From Orychophragmus violaceus (lineage: Eukaryota > Streptophyta > Magnoliopsida > Brassicales > Brassicaceae): 64,000 bases of DNA. The translations under genes were made by a program, and so were the position numbers. The stretch covers positions 89,454,630-89,518,629 of the forward strand of contig CM058232.1 of the NCBI GenBank assembly GCA_030180135.1, written 5' to 3'. Within the stretch, counting starts at the first letter, position 1. Each line of letters opens with the position of its first letter. The notes below the pieces were generated by a model. It saw only the letters and a list, made by a program, of their open reading frames with translations. It was not told the origin of the DNA and made no database searches. Below, in pieces: positions 36,606-47,461 of this stretch.

Positions 36606-36960
36606 TGATAAGCTTGAGCATCTGCTTTCCGTGTGAAGAAGGGATTAAAGGCAGAGGATAGTTTGAGATAGAGTTGACTGAAGTCAACGTAAAGAGACTC
36701 TTTCTCATTTAGAGTCTATGCTGTTGAGAATAGGATCACATATAAATAAGGAGCCGTGTTGTATCTTCTTCCTTAGCTTGAAATTAGGATTGAGTCTTTG
36801 ACTTGTGGCGATCTTGGATCGTGAGGAGAGTAGCGGGTTAAGCCGTGATCTCTCGTTTGTCTTTAGTTTCGAGATGTATTCTTTGTCGTTCTCTTATTCA
36901 ATAAAGCTTGGTGTTGATTTGGATTGAGTTTGGAGAAGATTGATAGCTCAAACTCTATCA
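36606..36960 (+). repeat. 3' LTR of the 3.3-kb element
   Basis: Near-identical partner of 33627-33981, followed directly by TSD acaga and the remaining DUF1666 exon. Confidence 0.9.
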
Positions 36961-36965
36961 ACAGA

Positions 36966-38278
36966 CTATGCATTCCATCAGTAAGTCACCATCTCTTACT
37001 CACAGCAAATTTAATCAATATAAAGACAAAATTAAGCAGACTGTTACATATTAAATTATCAATGACATCTCTTCAGAATCTTTAATTTTATTTTATTTTT
37101 TTGATTGTGAGGTCATATGGTTGAAGAATGTCTCTTTCATTCTTAAATATTGGCTCAACTACTCAAAAATATAATATTTGGTTGGTTGGGTCTATGGTTA
37201 ACATTTTAAGATATGATTCAACAAGTTTGCTCAAACTATAAGATTCATCTAAACCAAGCAGAAACATCGTTAAATCGTCTCTGCATCGGAATTTATGGCC
37301 ATTCAAGAAACATAAGCTTGAATTTGACCCGGTTGAGAGACTTTTGAAAGAAGCGAGTAGAGACTTTGAGTGTGTCTACGTAGGCCAACTCTGTCTCTCG
37401 TGGGAGATGCTTCATTGGCAATACACTAAAGTCTTGGAATTTGATTCTACTTGTCAATACAATTTAGTAGCTGGAGAGTTTCAACTATTTCAAGTTCTGC
37501 TTCAACGGTTTGTGGAGAACGAACCATTTCAAAACTCATCTAGAGTTGAGACTTACTTGAAGAATCGTCGCCATTTCCATAATTTCCTTCAGATACCACT
37601 TGTTAGAGGTATAACCAAAACATGTTTTCATTATTCTTCAAACTGAATCTCTTAATGCTAATACCAAACTCTTGAATGTTTCCAGATGATCGTTCTTCGA
37701 AGAGTAATAATATGAAATATAAGAACGAAGGGGAATTCGCGGTAAAGATTGAAACATTAAGAGAGATTATTCGAGAATCAATGCATGTTTTCTGGGAGTT
37801 TCTTTGTGCAAACAAAGATGAGTTTAGTTCAGTGATGAAAGTTTCTCACCAAACACAAGTCTCTCCACAACATCCTCTGGACCTTGAGCTCTTGACAGAT
37901 ATCAAAGCACATCTCCAAAAGGTATTTAATACTTCTTTCCTTTTGCTATATCGCATCAACGTTTTTTGTTTGTTTTTAAACTCAAGATCATGTTCTTGGC
38001 CTCTTATATATATGCAGAAGGAGAAGAAGCTAAAGGAAATACTGAGAAGCCAAAGCTGCATAGTGAACAAGTTAAAGAAGAATGAGTCAGAAAGTAGTGT
38101 TGGTGTAAAGGATGACTTATTGATTGCTCAAATCGAACTGAGACTGGTTTCAAGAGTTGTGACCATGTCGAAACTTACGACTGAGAAGTTGGTTTGGTGT
38201 CGGGAGAAACTTGATAGGATCAACTTTAATGGTTGGAGGATTCACATGGAACCATCTTTCTCCTTGTTACCATGTTAG
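36966..38278 (+). CDS. DUF1666 gene, 3' exons (right of the insertion), open
   Basis: Remaining exons: 36966-36980, 37243-37608, 37686-37921 and 38018-38278 (stop TAG). All junctions are GT-AG and phases match across the insertion (codons continue from 33626 through one copy of the TSD). The protein reads KHKLEFDPVERLLKEASRDF, ECVYVGQLCLSWEMLHWQYT, FQVLLQRFVENEPFQ, IETLREIIRESMHVFWEFLC and LVWCREKLDRINFNGWRIHM. The CVYVGQLCLSWE..HWQY box is typical of DUF1666. No break is found in this half. From memory the Arabidopsis gene At1g69610 is a DUF1666 gene next to RPL34 (At1g69620), as here. Without its 5' half it may be transcribed from the LTR or be dead. Confidence 0.78.
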
Positions 38279-38736
38279 AGCCGTCTCTGCCTATAGTTAG
38301 ATCATACAATTGTTGGAACGTTATGATTTCTGATCCAGGAAGACGTTTTTGTTGTGTTTGTTCGTGAGAAAGAATGCATAAGCTATCAGCTAATGAAATG
38401 TCCTGTGGTAGCTAAGTTTTGTGCTTTTTCTCCCGAGTCCAATGCTTCATTTCCCAAAAGCGATAAAGTCAGATAAAATAGCATTGAGAGAAAAATTAGT
38501 TTCTAGCAAAAAATGGAGGAACAAAGGAGTTCTAATAATACATTAGAACATGTTAAAAATGAAGACAACATGAGCAAGCTTGGTGTTGTTTGCTTTGGTT
38601 TGGTTAAGGTTCTCTTTAGTTTACTTGTGTGATTTGTTGTTATTCAATACTCAATGAAGAAGAAACAAAAAATCTTATCACAATTTCTACAATTTTCTTT
38701 TTTTCATTCTCATCACAACTCTCTCCATAAACTAAA
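38279..38736. other. 3' flank of the DUF1666 gene
   Basis: Probable 3' UTR and A/T-rich spacer; no further gene seen. Confidence 0.5.
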
Positions 38737-39251
38737 TAGGCCTAGACATATTACCCATAACCTAAAAAAATCGAGCCAACCCAAATCAAATTAAATTATT
38801 CATAAATATAAATACCGAACAGTTTTAGAACCAAACTAAAACCAAATCGAGAACTGAATGAATATTCGGTTATCTTAAATATGATTTGTATACTAAAATA
38901 TTAGTTACATTTATATTTTAAATAACCAAATATCTAAAGTTATAAATAGAAATTTAGTTATATGTAGACTCAGATACTCAAATACCAAAATTAACCAAAC
39001 ACTACTAGAAAACCGAATTATCTCAATATATGAAATACATGAAATTACTCAAATTACCGATATGTTCATTGAATACCAGAGTTTTAATTTCATTATCCGA
39101 ACCAAACCGAAAGAACTAAACCGAATTTGACTTGATACCAACCTGAAATAATCAAATACCTAAACGGTTTCTATATTTCTATATCTGAAATACTTAAAAC
39201 CAAAAAAATCTAATTGAACCAAACCAAAAAACCAAGGCCTGCTCAGGCTTA
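38737..39251. repeat. AACC/CCGAA-rich non-coding repeat, possible MITE
   Basis: Low-complexity sequence rich in AACCAAA and CCGAACC. The ends TAGGCCTAGACA and TGCTCAGGCTTA are imperfect inverted repeats. No convincing TSD. It resembles in composition the MITE at 41668-42325. Confidence 0.4.
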
Positions 39252-39352
39252 TGTAGTTGAGGAACCAAATGGAAATCCAAAGGAGGTCACTTTCTTGAAT
39301 TCTAGATCAATCATCTTTACACGCTAAATAACGGGCTTGGACCTAGTTGTAT

Positions 39353-39608
39353 ATGGGCTTAATAATCTGTAGAATATTGCGAATTGTATAAATGATGAAG
39401 TGAAGATGGTCTATTATTTAAGCCCAACACGCTCGTATTGTAATCCGAACGACGAACCTCGTCCGTTGATTATTAGTTCCAAGATATGATGTGATCCGTC
39501 CGATCTAGGGCAATGGGGGCTGTTGGAAGAGGGAAGGCCTTTAAATAGATATTATAGGTTACAAAACCACTCCTCTGCTCCGTCAAGCTGAAGAGGATAA
39601 AACCCTAA
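39353..39608 (+). promoter_or_regulatory. RPL34 promoter with site-II-like boxes and telo-box
   Basis: ATGGGCTT (39353-39360) and AAGCCCAA (39420-39427) match the TGGGCY-type site II elements known from plant ribosomal protein promoters. AAACCCTAA (39600-39608), 6 bases before the start codon, is a telo-box, also typical of these genes. A TTTAAATAG TATA-like word is at about 39540. Confidence 0.7.
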
Positions 39609-39614
39609 GGAAAA

Positions 39615-40662
39615 ATGGTGCAGCGTCTGATTTACCGTTCCCGTCACAGCTACGCCACCAAATCGAACCAGCACAGGATCGTCAAAACCCCAGGTCTGTT
39701 GCTCTCTCTCCGCTTCAAATCTATCCACTGAAATCAAAATCTCCACCGATCCAATGTTGATGGTTGCGTTGTTGCTTGCTTAATTTTGCAGGAGGTAAAT
39801 TGACATACCAGACCACTAAGAAGCGTGCAAGTGGACCGAAATGCCCCGTTACCGGCAAGCGTATTCAGGGTGTAAGTCCTCTGATTCTTATGTAGTTGAT
39901 TTATCTCTCGTGTGATTTGGTACTCAGATGATACTGTCAGTTGGTTGGTACCTTATTGGATGTGCACATATGATTTCCTCGAGTTGATGTTATTGTATCG
40001 ATCAATGCAAATGCGCTAGTTGTATGTTGATTTGTTCGTGCTTATTGACGGTCTTGTGCTGGTTAGATGAATCCACACCAGGACATAACTTTATCATAAG
40101 CTAGATTTAGTGCCGCCTTGTCTTATCAAGTTTTTCCTTCTTTTGTATTTAGGGAAATTACTCTTAAACTCGGTGGCAGAAACTTTAATCATCGTTTAGA
40201 TTATTACATGTCTTAGTTTGTTCTAAAAATGAAATAAATCATATTTGTTTCGAATAATTATCACTAGTTGTAGCTGGATAGGTATTTGTTTGTCGTTTGT
40301 GGTTCACTATTGTTAATAATCGCTTCTGAATATAACTCAGGTTTCTTTGTTTCTTTAGATCCCTCATTTGAGGCCTGCTGAGTACAAGAGATCTCGATTA
40401 TCCAGAAACAGGAGGACTGTCAACCGTGCTTATGGTGGTGTTTTGTCTGCTTTGGCTGTTAGGGAAAGGTTAGTTCTTGACCTCATTTCTGTAACAAGTT
40501 TTGCGCATTGACCAAATATATGAATTACAAATCTAACTGGTGTTCATTTTTGTGCTCTTTGTTTATAGAATCATTCGTGCTTTCCTTGTTGAGGAGCAAA
40601 AGATAGTGAAGAAGGTGTTGAAGCTCCAAAAGGCCAAGGAAAAGGTTGCTCCCAAGAGCTAG
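39615..40662 (+). CDS. RPL34: 60S ribosomal protein L34 (eL34)
   Basis: Four exons: 39615-39693, 39792-39871, 40359-40468, 40569-40662, all with GT-AG introns and matching phases; together 363 nt, 120 residues. The protein starts [20 protein letters not shown], continues [20 protein letters not shown] and [20 protein letters not shown], and ends KEKVAPKS; it is very basic and of the usual plant eL34 length. It is a structural protein of the large cytosolic ribosomal subunit. The start is the only ATG before the conserved VQRL text and follows the telo-box. No break is seen. It lies downstream of the DUF1666 gene on the same strand, the order recalled for At1g69610-At1g69620 (RPL34B). Confidence 0.97.
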
Positions 40663-41658
40663 ATCTTATTAGCACTTTTTTCTATTATGAAATGTTATGT
40701 GTCTCTGTTCTAGCAATAGTACTGGTTGCCGTGGTTGAGAGAAACATTGTGTCCAAATTCTTAAGCTTTTTTTGTTATTCGTTTTGGGTCTTCACTCTGT
40801 TGACATTTCGCAAATTTTCAGTTTTGATTTCTCGTTTAAATGGTGCGTTCACATTTCATGTTTCTACTCTTACCAAGGAAGCTTCTCTGTTGGTTACATT
40901 GTGATTCCTGTGTTACTCGGTTAATATATCGTTAAGTCTTTTGACCTCTAATTAGCAAATTGAATTTATACTAGTTTTCAAAGGTTGTTCGGGGGTCTCT
41001 AGTCTACAGTAACTTATACACAAAAAGACATTGTTTAATCGCTAAGAATTAGAAGAAAAATTGTTATTATGTCTCGATGGAAGCGATACTCTTGTAGTCC
41101 GTATTTAGAATGAAATATTAGAGAATATCTCCAACTCTACTGAAGCGAAGCGACTTGGAATTTTGATAGGCATGTTGAAAGGGAAGAAGGCCGAGCAAGC
41201 CCTCGCCGGAGAACGTCGAACAGCCGTCAATAGAGGCAATTAATTCACTCCATTGTTAAAGATGAAACAGAGCCCGTAGATGAAGTAGGCCACCATGGTG
41301 GATGAGGTTTGTTAAATCTATATTTGAAGGTAATATCATTGTATACGAATCAATAATTCTAAAACTAAATCTCCTCGGCCACTATTCACTAAAAAAACCA
41401 AATTTATCCTTATAATTTTCAACTAACTACAAAGTTTCATTTTTCTCACGAAAATATTCCCATGAAATGAGAAGAATCATTTTTTCTTACGACAAGAAGA
41501 AAAACAGAAGTTAATATACTATGATAAGTTGACATCATTAACACGATAATTCATATGTCTACATTTGTCTTTTATATACTGTGATACTTGAATAAATATG
41601 ACAATCTTATTATATAATAATTGATAACCGGATGGTTAATTGTTTTGCTGTATGGAAC
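40663..41658. other. RPL34 3' UTR and intergenic spacer
   Basis: 3' UTR followed by A/T-rich spacer. A short GC-richer piece at about 41140-41240 is gene-like in composition, but I recognise no product. Confidence 0.5.
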
Positions 41659-41667
41659 AGTGGTGAT

Positions 41668-42325
41668 TAGCCATGGGCATTCAGGTATCCAATCGGTATT
41701 CGGTTCTATCCATTTGGTTTTCGGATATTTTGGTTTTCTACATAGAAACCTTAGTCGGTATTTTACAAAAAATCAGTTCGGTCCGGTTCGGATCATGTCG
41801 GGTTTAGATCGGTTCTGTACTTCAATATATAATCCGAACAAACCCGAAAAAATGCGAAAAACCAGGAAGAAATCCTTAAAACTTGGAATAAAACCCGAAA
41901 TACCCAAAAAACCCAAAAAACTTGGAAATTTTGAAACAAAACTCGAAAAAAATCTGAAAATTGAAAAATATATCACCCCAAATAATACTAATTTATATAA
42001 TAAATTAAATTGTAATAGATTTTAATACTTATAAGTGAATATATCCTTAGCATTTTTATATATTATTAAAAATTTAGATAATTTAAAATAAATTTAAAGA
42101 AGCGAACTAGTAATGTAGTAAAGTTATATATATAGTCCGGGTTAATTCTGGTTAATTTTGGTATCCAATTGGATATCGGATATTATCCGAATCGAACCGA
42201 TATCCAAAGTAATTTGCACTTAAAATTCAATCGGTTATTTTGCTGGATCCGAACCCGAACCAATACCGACTTTTTCGATACAAATCCGGTTCGATTCTTC
42301 GGATTCGGATATTATGCCCAACCCT
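41668..42325. mobile_element. 658-bp MULE-type non-autonomous element
   Basis: Exact 9-bp TSD agtggtgat (41659-41667 and 42326-42334). Ends are imperfect inverted repeats: TAGCCATGGGCATTCAGGTA at the left against AGGGTTGGGCATAATATCCG on the complement of the right end. The interior is rich in CGGTTCGG/AACCCGAA words. A 9-bp TSD indicates the Mutator superfamily. The open frame 41621-42025 is a chance reading. Confidence 0.82.
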
Positions 42326-42334
42326 AGTGGTGAT

Positions 42335-43088
42335 ATTGGGCTGTCACGCTAATTAGGTGATTCAACCAATGGATAGCAAACCAAAGTAGGCTTATTTCGC
42401 ATTCCTGTCACAAGAACACGATCATGATGTCATGTGGTTGTGTTTTGTATGGATGTGTTAAATGACTTGTTGCCTCAGGTTTTGGATAATTTGAAACTTG
42501 TATTTATAAAATAAAACTGAAAATTATGGGAAAAAAATCTAAAAGCCATGTACAATTTTAGATATTCACTATGTCCTATTTTATAACATGTTTTGACTAA
42601 AAGTATATGATTAAAAATATTATAAATATTTGTACGTTCTATATAAAATTGCTATTTAACATTTTATTAAAAAGATTCTAAACAATAGTACAAAATATTG
42701 CAAAATATTAATATTTAAAATATATTAAATAAATATAAATTTGCATAATAACTCCAATTGGTAACCACTTCAGAAGTAATAGGAACACTGAGGAAAATAA
42801 TAAAAAGTAATGATAGGGAAAAAATTATAGGGAATAAACGTAGAGAAGGAATGAAAAAAATTCTCTTTGTTCCTTGACTAATTTGATAAGGAATATATTT
42901 GTTCATTAATTCCCTCTAAAAATAAAGAATGAAAAGGAATTATATGTAACAGATATTCATTGCAAATGGTAAAAAAAATTATGAATGAAGAGGAATGTCA
43001 TATTCCTTCTCATTCCTTTCCCTAATTGTGGTTACTAGTTGGAGGAAAACAAAAAAAAACAAAAAACTTGATAGAAGGGGGTATTTAT
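42335..43088. other. Intergenic, AT-rich
   Basis: No gene seen. The right part is the 3' side of the DUF26 gene. Confidence 0.5.
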
Positions 43089-43972
43089 TTAGCTCTTAAA
43101 ATATTTAGAATCATTCTTGGTAATAAACGGATAAAACTCAAACCTGAAACCACAACTCCTACCTATAACTCTCCCTCCTCGTTTATTTCGCAAGCAATCT
43201 TGAAAACGCTTAGAGATAAACGCCAAACACACCTCACATCCCTTATGCGATAAGTCTCTCGTACACTGCACTAATCCATACAGCTTCGTATTCTTGAACT
43301 TCCTCTCCCCCACAGCGTACAGATCTCTGTTCTTAACATTATAGGCTATAGTCGACAGATTGCTAATGAGAGTCTTCCAACTAACTTCAAACGCGGATAC
43401 ATCTCCGCCCACGTTCTTCGCATTCGTCATACAAAAATTATTTTCGTAATCGAGTTTGTCTGCAGAATCGATCGAAGAAAACGCTAGAAGACATTGGTCG
43501 TACCATATCATCCCCGCCTTGTAGCTCGGACATCTCCTACGAAGCTGTCATATACATTTTTTAGTATTGACGTAACAATCAAGAACGAGACTAATTTATA
43601 TATATTAAGTAGTGAAATTACTCCAGCAATGGCGGTGAAATAGCAGTCGCGGCACTTAGTGAACCCGTAGGAGTCCCCGCGACACTGGAGGAGAACCGTT
43701 ACATTAGTAGATTGTGTTTCCCATTCAGGGGCTAGAGTCTCGTCGACAATCATGTTGAACTCGTAACTGGTCCTAGCGATGGACCTGATGCTGTGTGTGA
43801 GACCTTTATCATATATACTTCCCGGCTTGTATGTCCCTTCACTAACCAAGCATTTGTGGTTGAGATACGCATTGGTCGTGTTCAAGGACAAAACATTGCT
43901 TATAAGGAGTAGTTGTATGGCCAAGACAAAATTTAAAATGAAGTGTTTTGATACTGACAATGAAGAATACAT
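43089..43972 (-). CDS. Cysteine-rich repeat secretory protein (two DUF26 domains)
   Basis: Two exons on the minus strand: 43972-43622 and 43544-43089, intron GT-AG, phase 0; 268 residues. A signal peptide is visible (HFILNFVLAIQLLLISNVLS), then YLNHKCLVSEGTYKPGS. First DUF26: VTVLLQCRGDSYGFTKCRDC; the usual C-x8-C-x2-C has one extra residue (C-x9-C). Second DUF26: MIWYDQCLLAFSSID, FCMTNAKNV, and C-x8-C-x2-C in VQCTRDLSHKGCEVC. There is no kinase or membrane domain after the second repeat, so it is of the secreted CRRSP type, exported to the apoplast; related proteins include carbohydrate-binding and antifungal members. No stop or shift is seen. The gene family forms tandem clusters in crucifers; here it is single. 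Confidence 0.88.
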
Positions 43973-44555
43973 TGTTTCAGATTTTTTTCCTTCTCAATTG
44001 GAGTTTTTTTAATAGATGATTCGTTGAGACTGATGTTTATGTACGAGACTCCGAGGGATTTGGATACTGAATAGATATATGCTGTTTATATGGTTTATTG
44101 TTTTTGGTTAGCTTATTACAAAATTCGATTGAAAAGTTTAATTTATAGAAAAAAATGTTTACACTTTGCGAGGACAAGAGAGAAGAGTATAAAGGTTGAG
44201 ACTAATTTGCGGCGACAAGAGGGCCGACGAAAAAGTTCAGAGGTGTGACTTAGTTCACACGATTCTTACGGTGCCAACCTGAAATGAAGGATTTCAAATG
44301 TTAATGTATTATTACCAAATTATTTGATTTTTAAGGTAAAATAGGATAATATATAAATTTAACGTTTACTATTAATTTATAAACTAACTAATTGAACAAA
44401 CATCCATCAATATTAAGTAATGGAAAAACAAGTAAGCAAATCGTAAATAAAAAATAACAAGATTTGACTCTGTTGGTAAATGCCATTTAATAGCTTTCAG
44501 TTATTTTGAGTTCGATTTCTGGTTCAATTTCCTCATTCTCTCCAAGCCGAAAGGA

Positions 44556-45670
44556 TATATTAACATATTTTAACTATTGAAACACTAAAATAAAAATTAA
44601 AACATGTTTATAAATACATTGATTTTAGTTATTAACAATTTTCTCATAACTTTGAACCAATAGTAAATAAGTAAATTTAGTTACATATTTAAAGTTACAA
44701 TTCATCAGGATTAATTAAATAAAAATACATAAAAAACATAAAACATGCATCTTTATGAAACAAAAAAACTAAAAATATTTATTTTACAAACGGGGAATAT
44801 ATTATAACAAAGTCTTATAAAATATATAAAAATCAAAATTATTAAATTCATATTTATTATTATGATTTATTATAAAATAGTTTTAATTATATTTTGATTT
44901 ATTATAAGAATATAAAAGTCTTTCTGTTTAGATCATTACAAGAAGAGTTAAAAAATATATTAACCAAATTCAATTATAAAAATATTAAAAAGATATCATG
45001 TTTGCCTATTCCAAGACAAGTTAAAAAATATATATTAACTAATTTCAATTAACATATTTTTAATTTGATAAAATATTAAAATTATCTAATATTTATATTA
45101 TTATTGAAACTTTAATTTATAAAATAAATATTTTTAAAGCTAAAATGCTACGAGATAAATAAAAAATGATATCAATTTTAACCACTAAAATACAAGTTAA
45201 AAGGATGGATTAACATATTTTAATTATTGAATCACTAAATAAAACTAAAGTATGTTTATAAATGCACTGATTTTTGTTATTAAAAATTTTCTATACCTTT
45301 GAACCAATAGCAATTCGATAAATTTAATTACTTTTTTGAAGTTACATTATCATTAATTAATAAAATACATAAAAATCTAAAACATGAATCTTTATGGAAC
45401 AAAAAAAATCTAAAATATTTTTTTTTTAGAAACGGGGGGAGAAATTTAAATAAAGTCTTATAAAATATTAAAAAAAATTCAATTTCTTAATAATATAATT
45501 ACTAATTCGTATTTATTATTATTATAATAGTTTTTATTACATTTTGATTTATTAAACAAATATAAAAAAATATTTTATATTTAGATTATTACAAAGAGGT
45601 AAAAATAGATTAACTAAGTTAAATTAAAAATAATATTAAAAAGGTTTGCCTACTCGAAGACAAGTTAAAA
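44556..45670 (+). repeat. Diverged tandem duplication, unit about 640 bp
   Basis: Block 44556-45020 is repeated at 45197-45670: both have TTAACATATTTTAA..ATTGAA, then TTTGAACCAATAG, then CATCTTTATG-AACAAAAAA-like, then an ACGGGGaGA/ACGGGGGGA word, then AAAGTCTTATAAAATAT, then GTTTGCCTA in the same order. Similarity is roughly three quarters by eye. Confidence 0.75.
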
Positions 45671-46218
45671 ATAGATATTAACCAATTTCAAAAGATATAT
45701 TTTCTAATTTGATAAAATATTAAAAATGTCCAGTATTTTTATTATTTGAATATATGATGGGTTAAACTACAGTTAATGTTTTTACGATAAATATTTTTGA
45801 CGGGTTATTTTATCACATTTTCAAAATATTAGACTACTATAGAATATGTTGAAAATATCTTAATTTGTTTCGATTATAAAATATTTAAAAATATTTTTGT
45901 TTATCGAAATACAAGTTAAAAAGAAGAATTACCCAATTTTTATCACAAAACATTAAAATAAACTTAAACAAAAAATATTAAATGAACGGATTATCATGTT
46001 TTAATTTTCATAAATCTATATTTATATTTATTAGAAATTTAATTATTAAAATATTAAAAATAAATAAATTCCATATATGAACATATGATATTCTATATAA
46101 ATAAATATTTAAAATCATAACAATATATATTAAACTTATATCACATAATTTTTATAGTGATTATTTTATTAATATAAAATATTATAATATTTTTAATCAA
46201 ATAATTTTATTTAATGCA

Positions 46219-46455
46219 TTGAGCATTATTGGAGATGAACTTCGCAACAAAATCCGGCCTATAACGAAAAAGGGCTTCACCCATAAGTTAAAGATTGTGC
46301 CCAAAGTTTTGAGGAACTATCAAAAAGAGTCTGTTGACAACTTTAGTTCGATGCGCATTCAATTTGCAGATTCTGCAAAACTGAATGAGAAGATTTTCAT
46401 GAAGAACAGTTTAAGAGTGCAGTATTCCCACGTATCTCGGAATTCTGTTACATAA
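46219..46455 (+). other. Small coding-like insert in Helitron C, unidentified
   Basis: A 78-residue frame (DELRNKIRPITKKGFTHKL; KIVPKVLRNYQKESVDNF) with normal codon composition stands out from the A/T-rich surroundings. I do not recognise it. It could be a captured exon; it has no clear promoter. Confidence 0.35.
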
Positions 46456-46871
46456 GCTAAGTAAGTGCTTATATGTTGGAGGAGAAACAGAGTAAAAACC
46501 ATAAAGACCGAAGTATAAAAGAATTAATCTCATTCAAAGAAGATCATCTAAAACATATTCGAGAATAACACTACGAAAAATACTTGATCTCTTTTGTATA
46601 CTTTTTATTCTATTGTTGTATAAATTCAGTTCGACATTCATTTTTAAATAAATCTTTGATTCATAGAAACTCTATTCATAATACATTATAAGTCCAAATT
46701 TATGATCCATATAAATTACAGTGTGAATACTTAAATATACTTAAATTTACTTATTTTTTAAAGAAAAACAAAACTCCATTTTTTAGCGCGGGTAAAAATC
46801 TAGTGTTTTCCTTAAAACCGATTTCTTGGTACTCTTGCGATAGATTAACAAGAGCAGGACACTGCTCCTGA

Positions 46872-47057
46872 GCCGATATTGCAGTGGTGAGACCGATATT
46901 TAAGCCTTTATGGTCTGTGCACCCTCCCAGAAATGATGAATCTGATGATGACATGTTTAGCAAATACGACGAGATATCGTTGGTGTTAGGTGCTGTTCGT
47001 CTAGACACTTACCAGGACTGGCTGAGGAAGAGAAATCCAAGTAAGAGAAGGGACTAG
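46872..47057 (+). pseudogene. Coding-like 3' exon remnant, unidentified
   Basis: The frame ADIAVVRPIFKPLWSVHPPR, NDESDDDMFSKYDEISLVLG, AVRLDTYQDWLRKRNPSKRR ends at TAG 47055. The codon pattern looks real, and similar text continues upstream of the TGA at 46869 (DRLTRAGHCS). I cannot name the family. It lies just outside Helitron C and could be host gene debris cut by that insertion. Confidence 0.35.
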
Positions 47058-47461
47058 TAGTTGTACAAGTACTACTCTTGGTAGCTTCTTTCTCATCATA
47101 ATATGAACGTGGTTTGATCACATTCATATTTTTCTTGTAAAAGTTGAAGCAAGAACTATTCTGGATGGATTATATGGAGGAATTTGGGCTGTGTTTGATG
47201 TTTTTTTGTATGTGTAGGTGCTTGCCTCTGTTGGTAAAGATGAAACAAAGAAGTGAGAGATAGCTCTAAGAGCCGTTGTGTTTGTTTTCCTTGATATTCT
47301 GCATATAGCCATGAATCCCTGCATTTCCACATATAATATTCAAATATAATATTCATAACATTCAATAAGTAATTACACAGGTGACTTCCTCTCATACCAA
47401 TGCATTTGCTTTCGTCCGATGAGTATATCGGCCTTTCTGTTCCCGTGGCTTTCCAGAATCA

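Larger units (their letters stand above)
33627..36960 (+). mobile_element. 3334-bp non-autonomous LTR retrotransposon with one long gag-derived frame
   Basis: LTRs of 355 bp each (33627-33981; 36606-36960) start TGATAAGCTTGAGC and end CTCTATCA. I count 5 differences between them (about 1.4%). The TSD acaga is exact (33622-33626; 36961-36965). The primer-binding site starts ATTGGTGCGGTGGAGCG (33982), not the Met type. The polypurine tract GGCGGGGGTAT ends at 36605. The interior holds only the frame at 34038-36387; no protease, RT, RNase H or integrase motif is seen. It interrupts a coding exon of the DUF1666 gene in the same orientation. Confidence 0.9.
44200..46803 (+). mobile_element. Helitron C remnant (3' end clear, 5' end not found)
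   Basis: TTTAGCGCGGGTAAAAATCTAG followed by T (ending 46803) is a Helitron 3' end; the left half of the usual hairpin is lost. Upstream are 2.5 kb of extremely A/T-rich DNA with a diverged tandem duplication and one small coding-like insert. The left limit given is arbitrary. No transposition gene is present. Confidence 0.55.

Noticed and set aside
41621..42025. Protein-coding gene of 134 codons
   Set aside because: It lies inside a MITE with exact TSD and consists of low-complexity Lys/Pro text.
47423..47427. gtata as certain TSD of the gag-only element
   Set aside because: The 5' LTR start is missing or altered between 47428 and 47462, so pairing with 63796-63800 may be chance for a 5-bp word.
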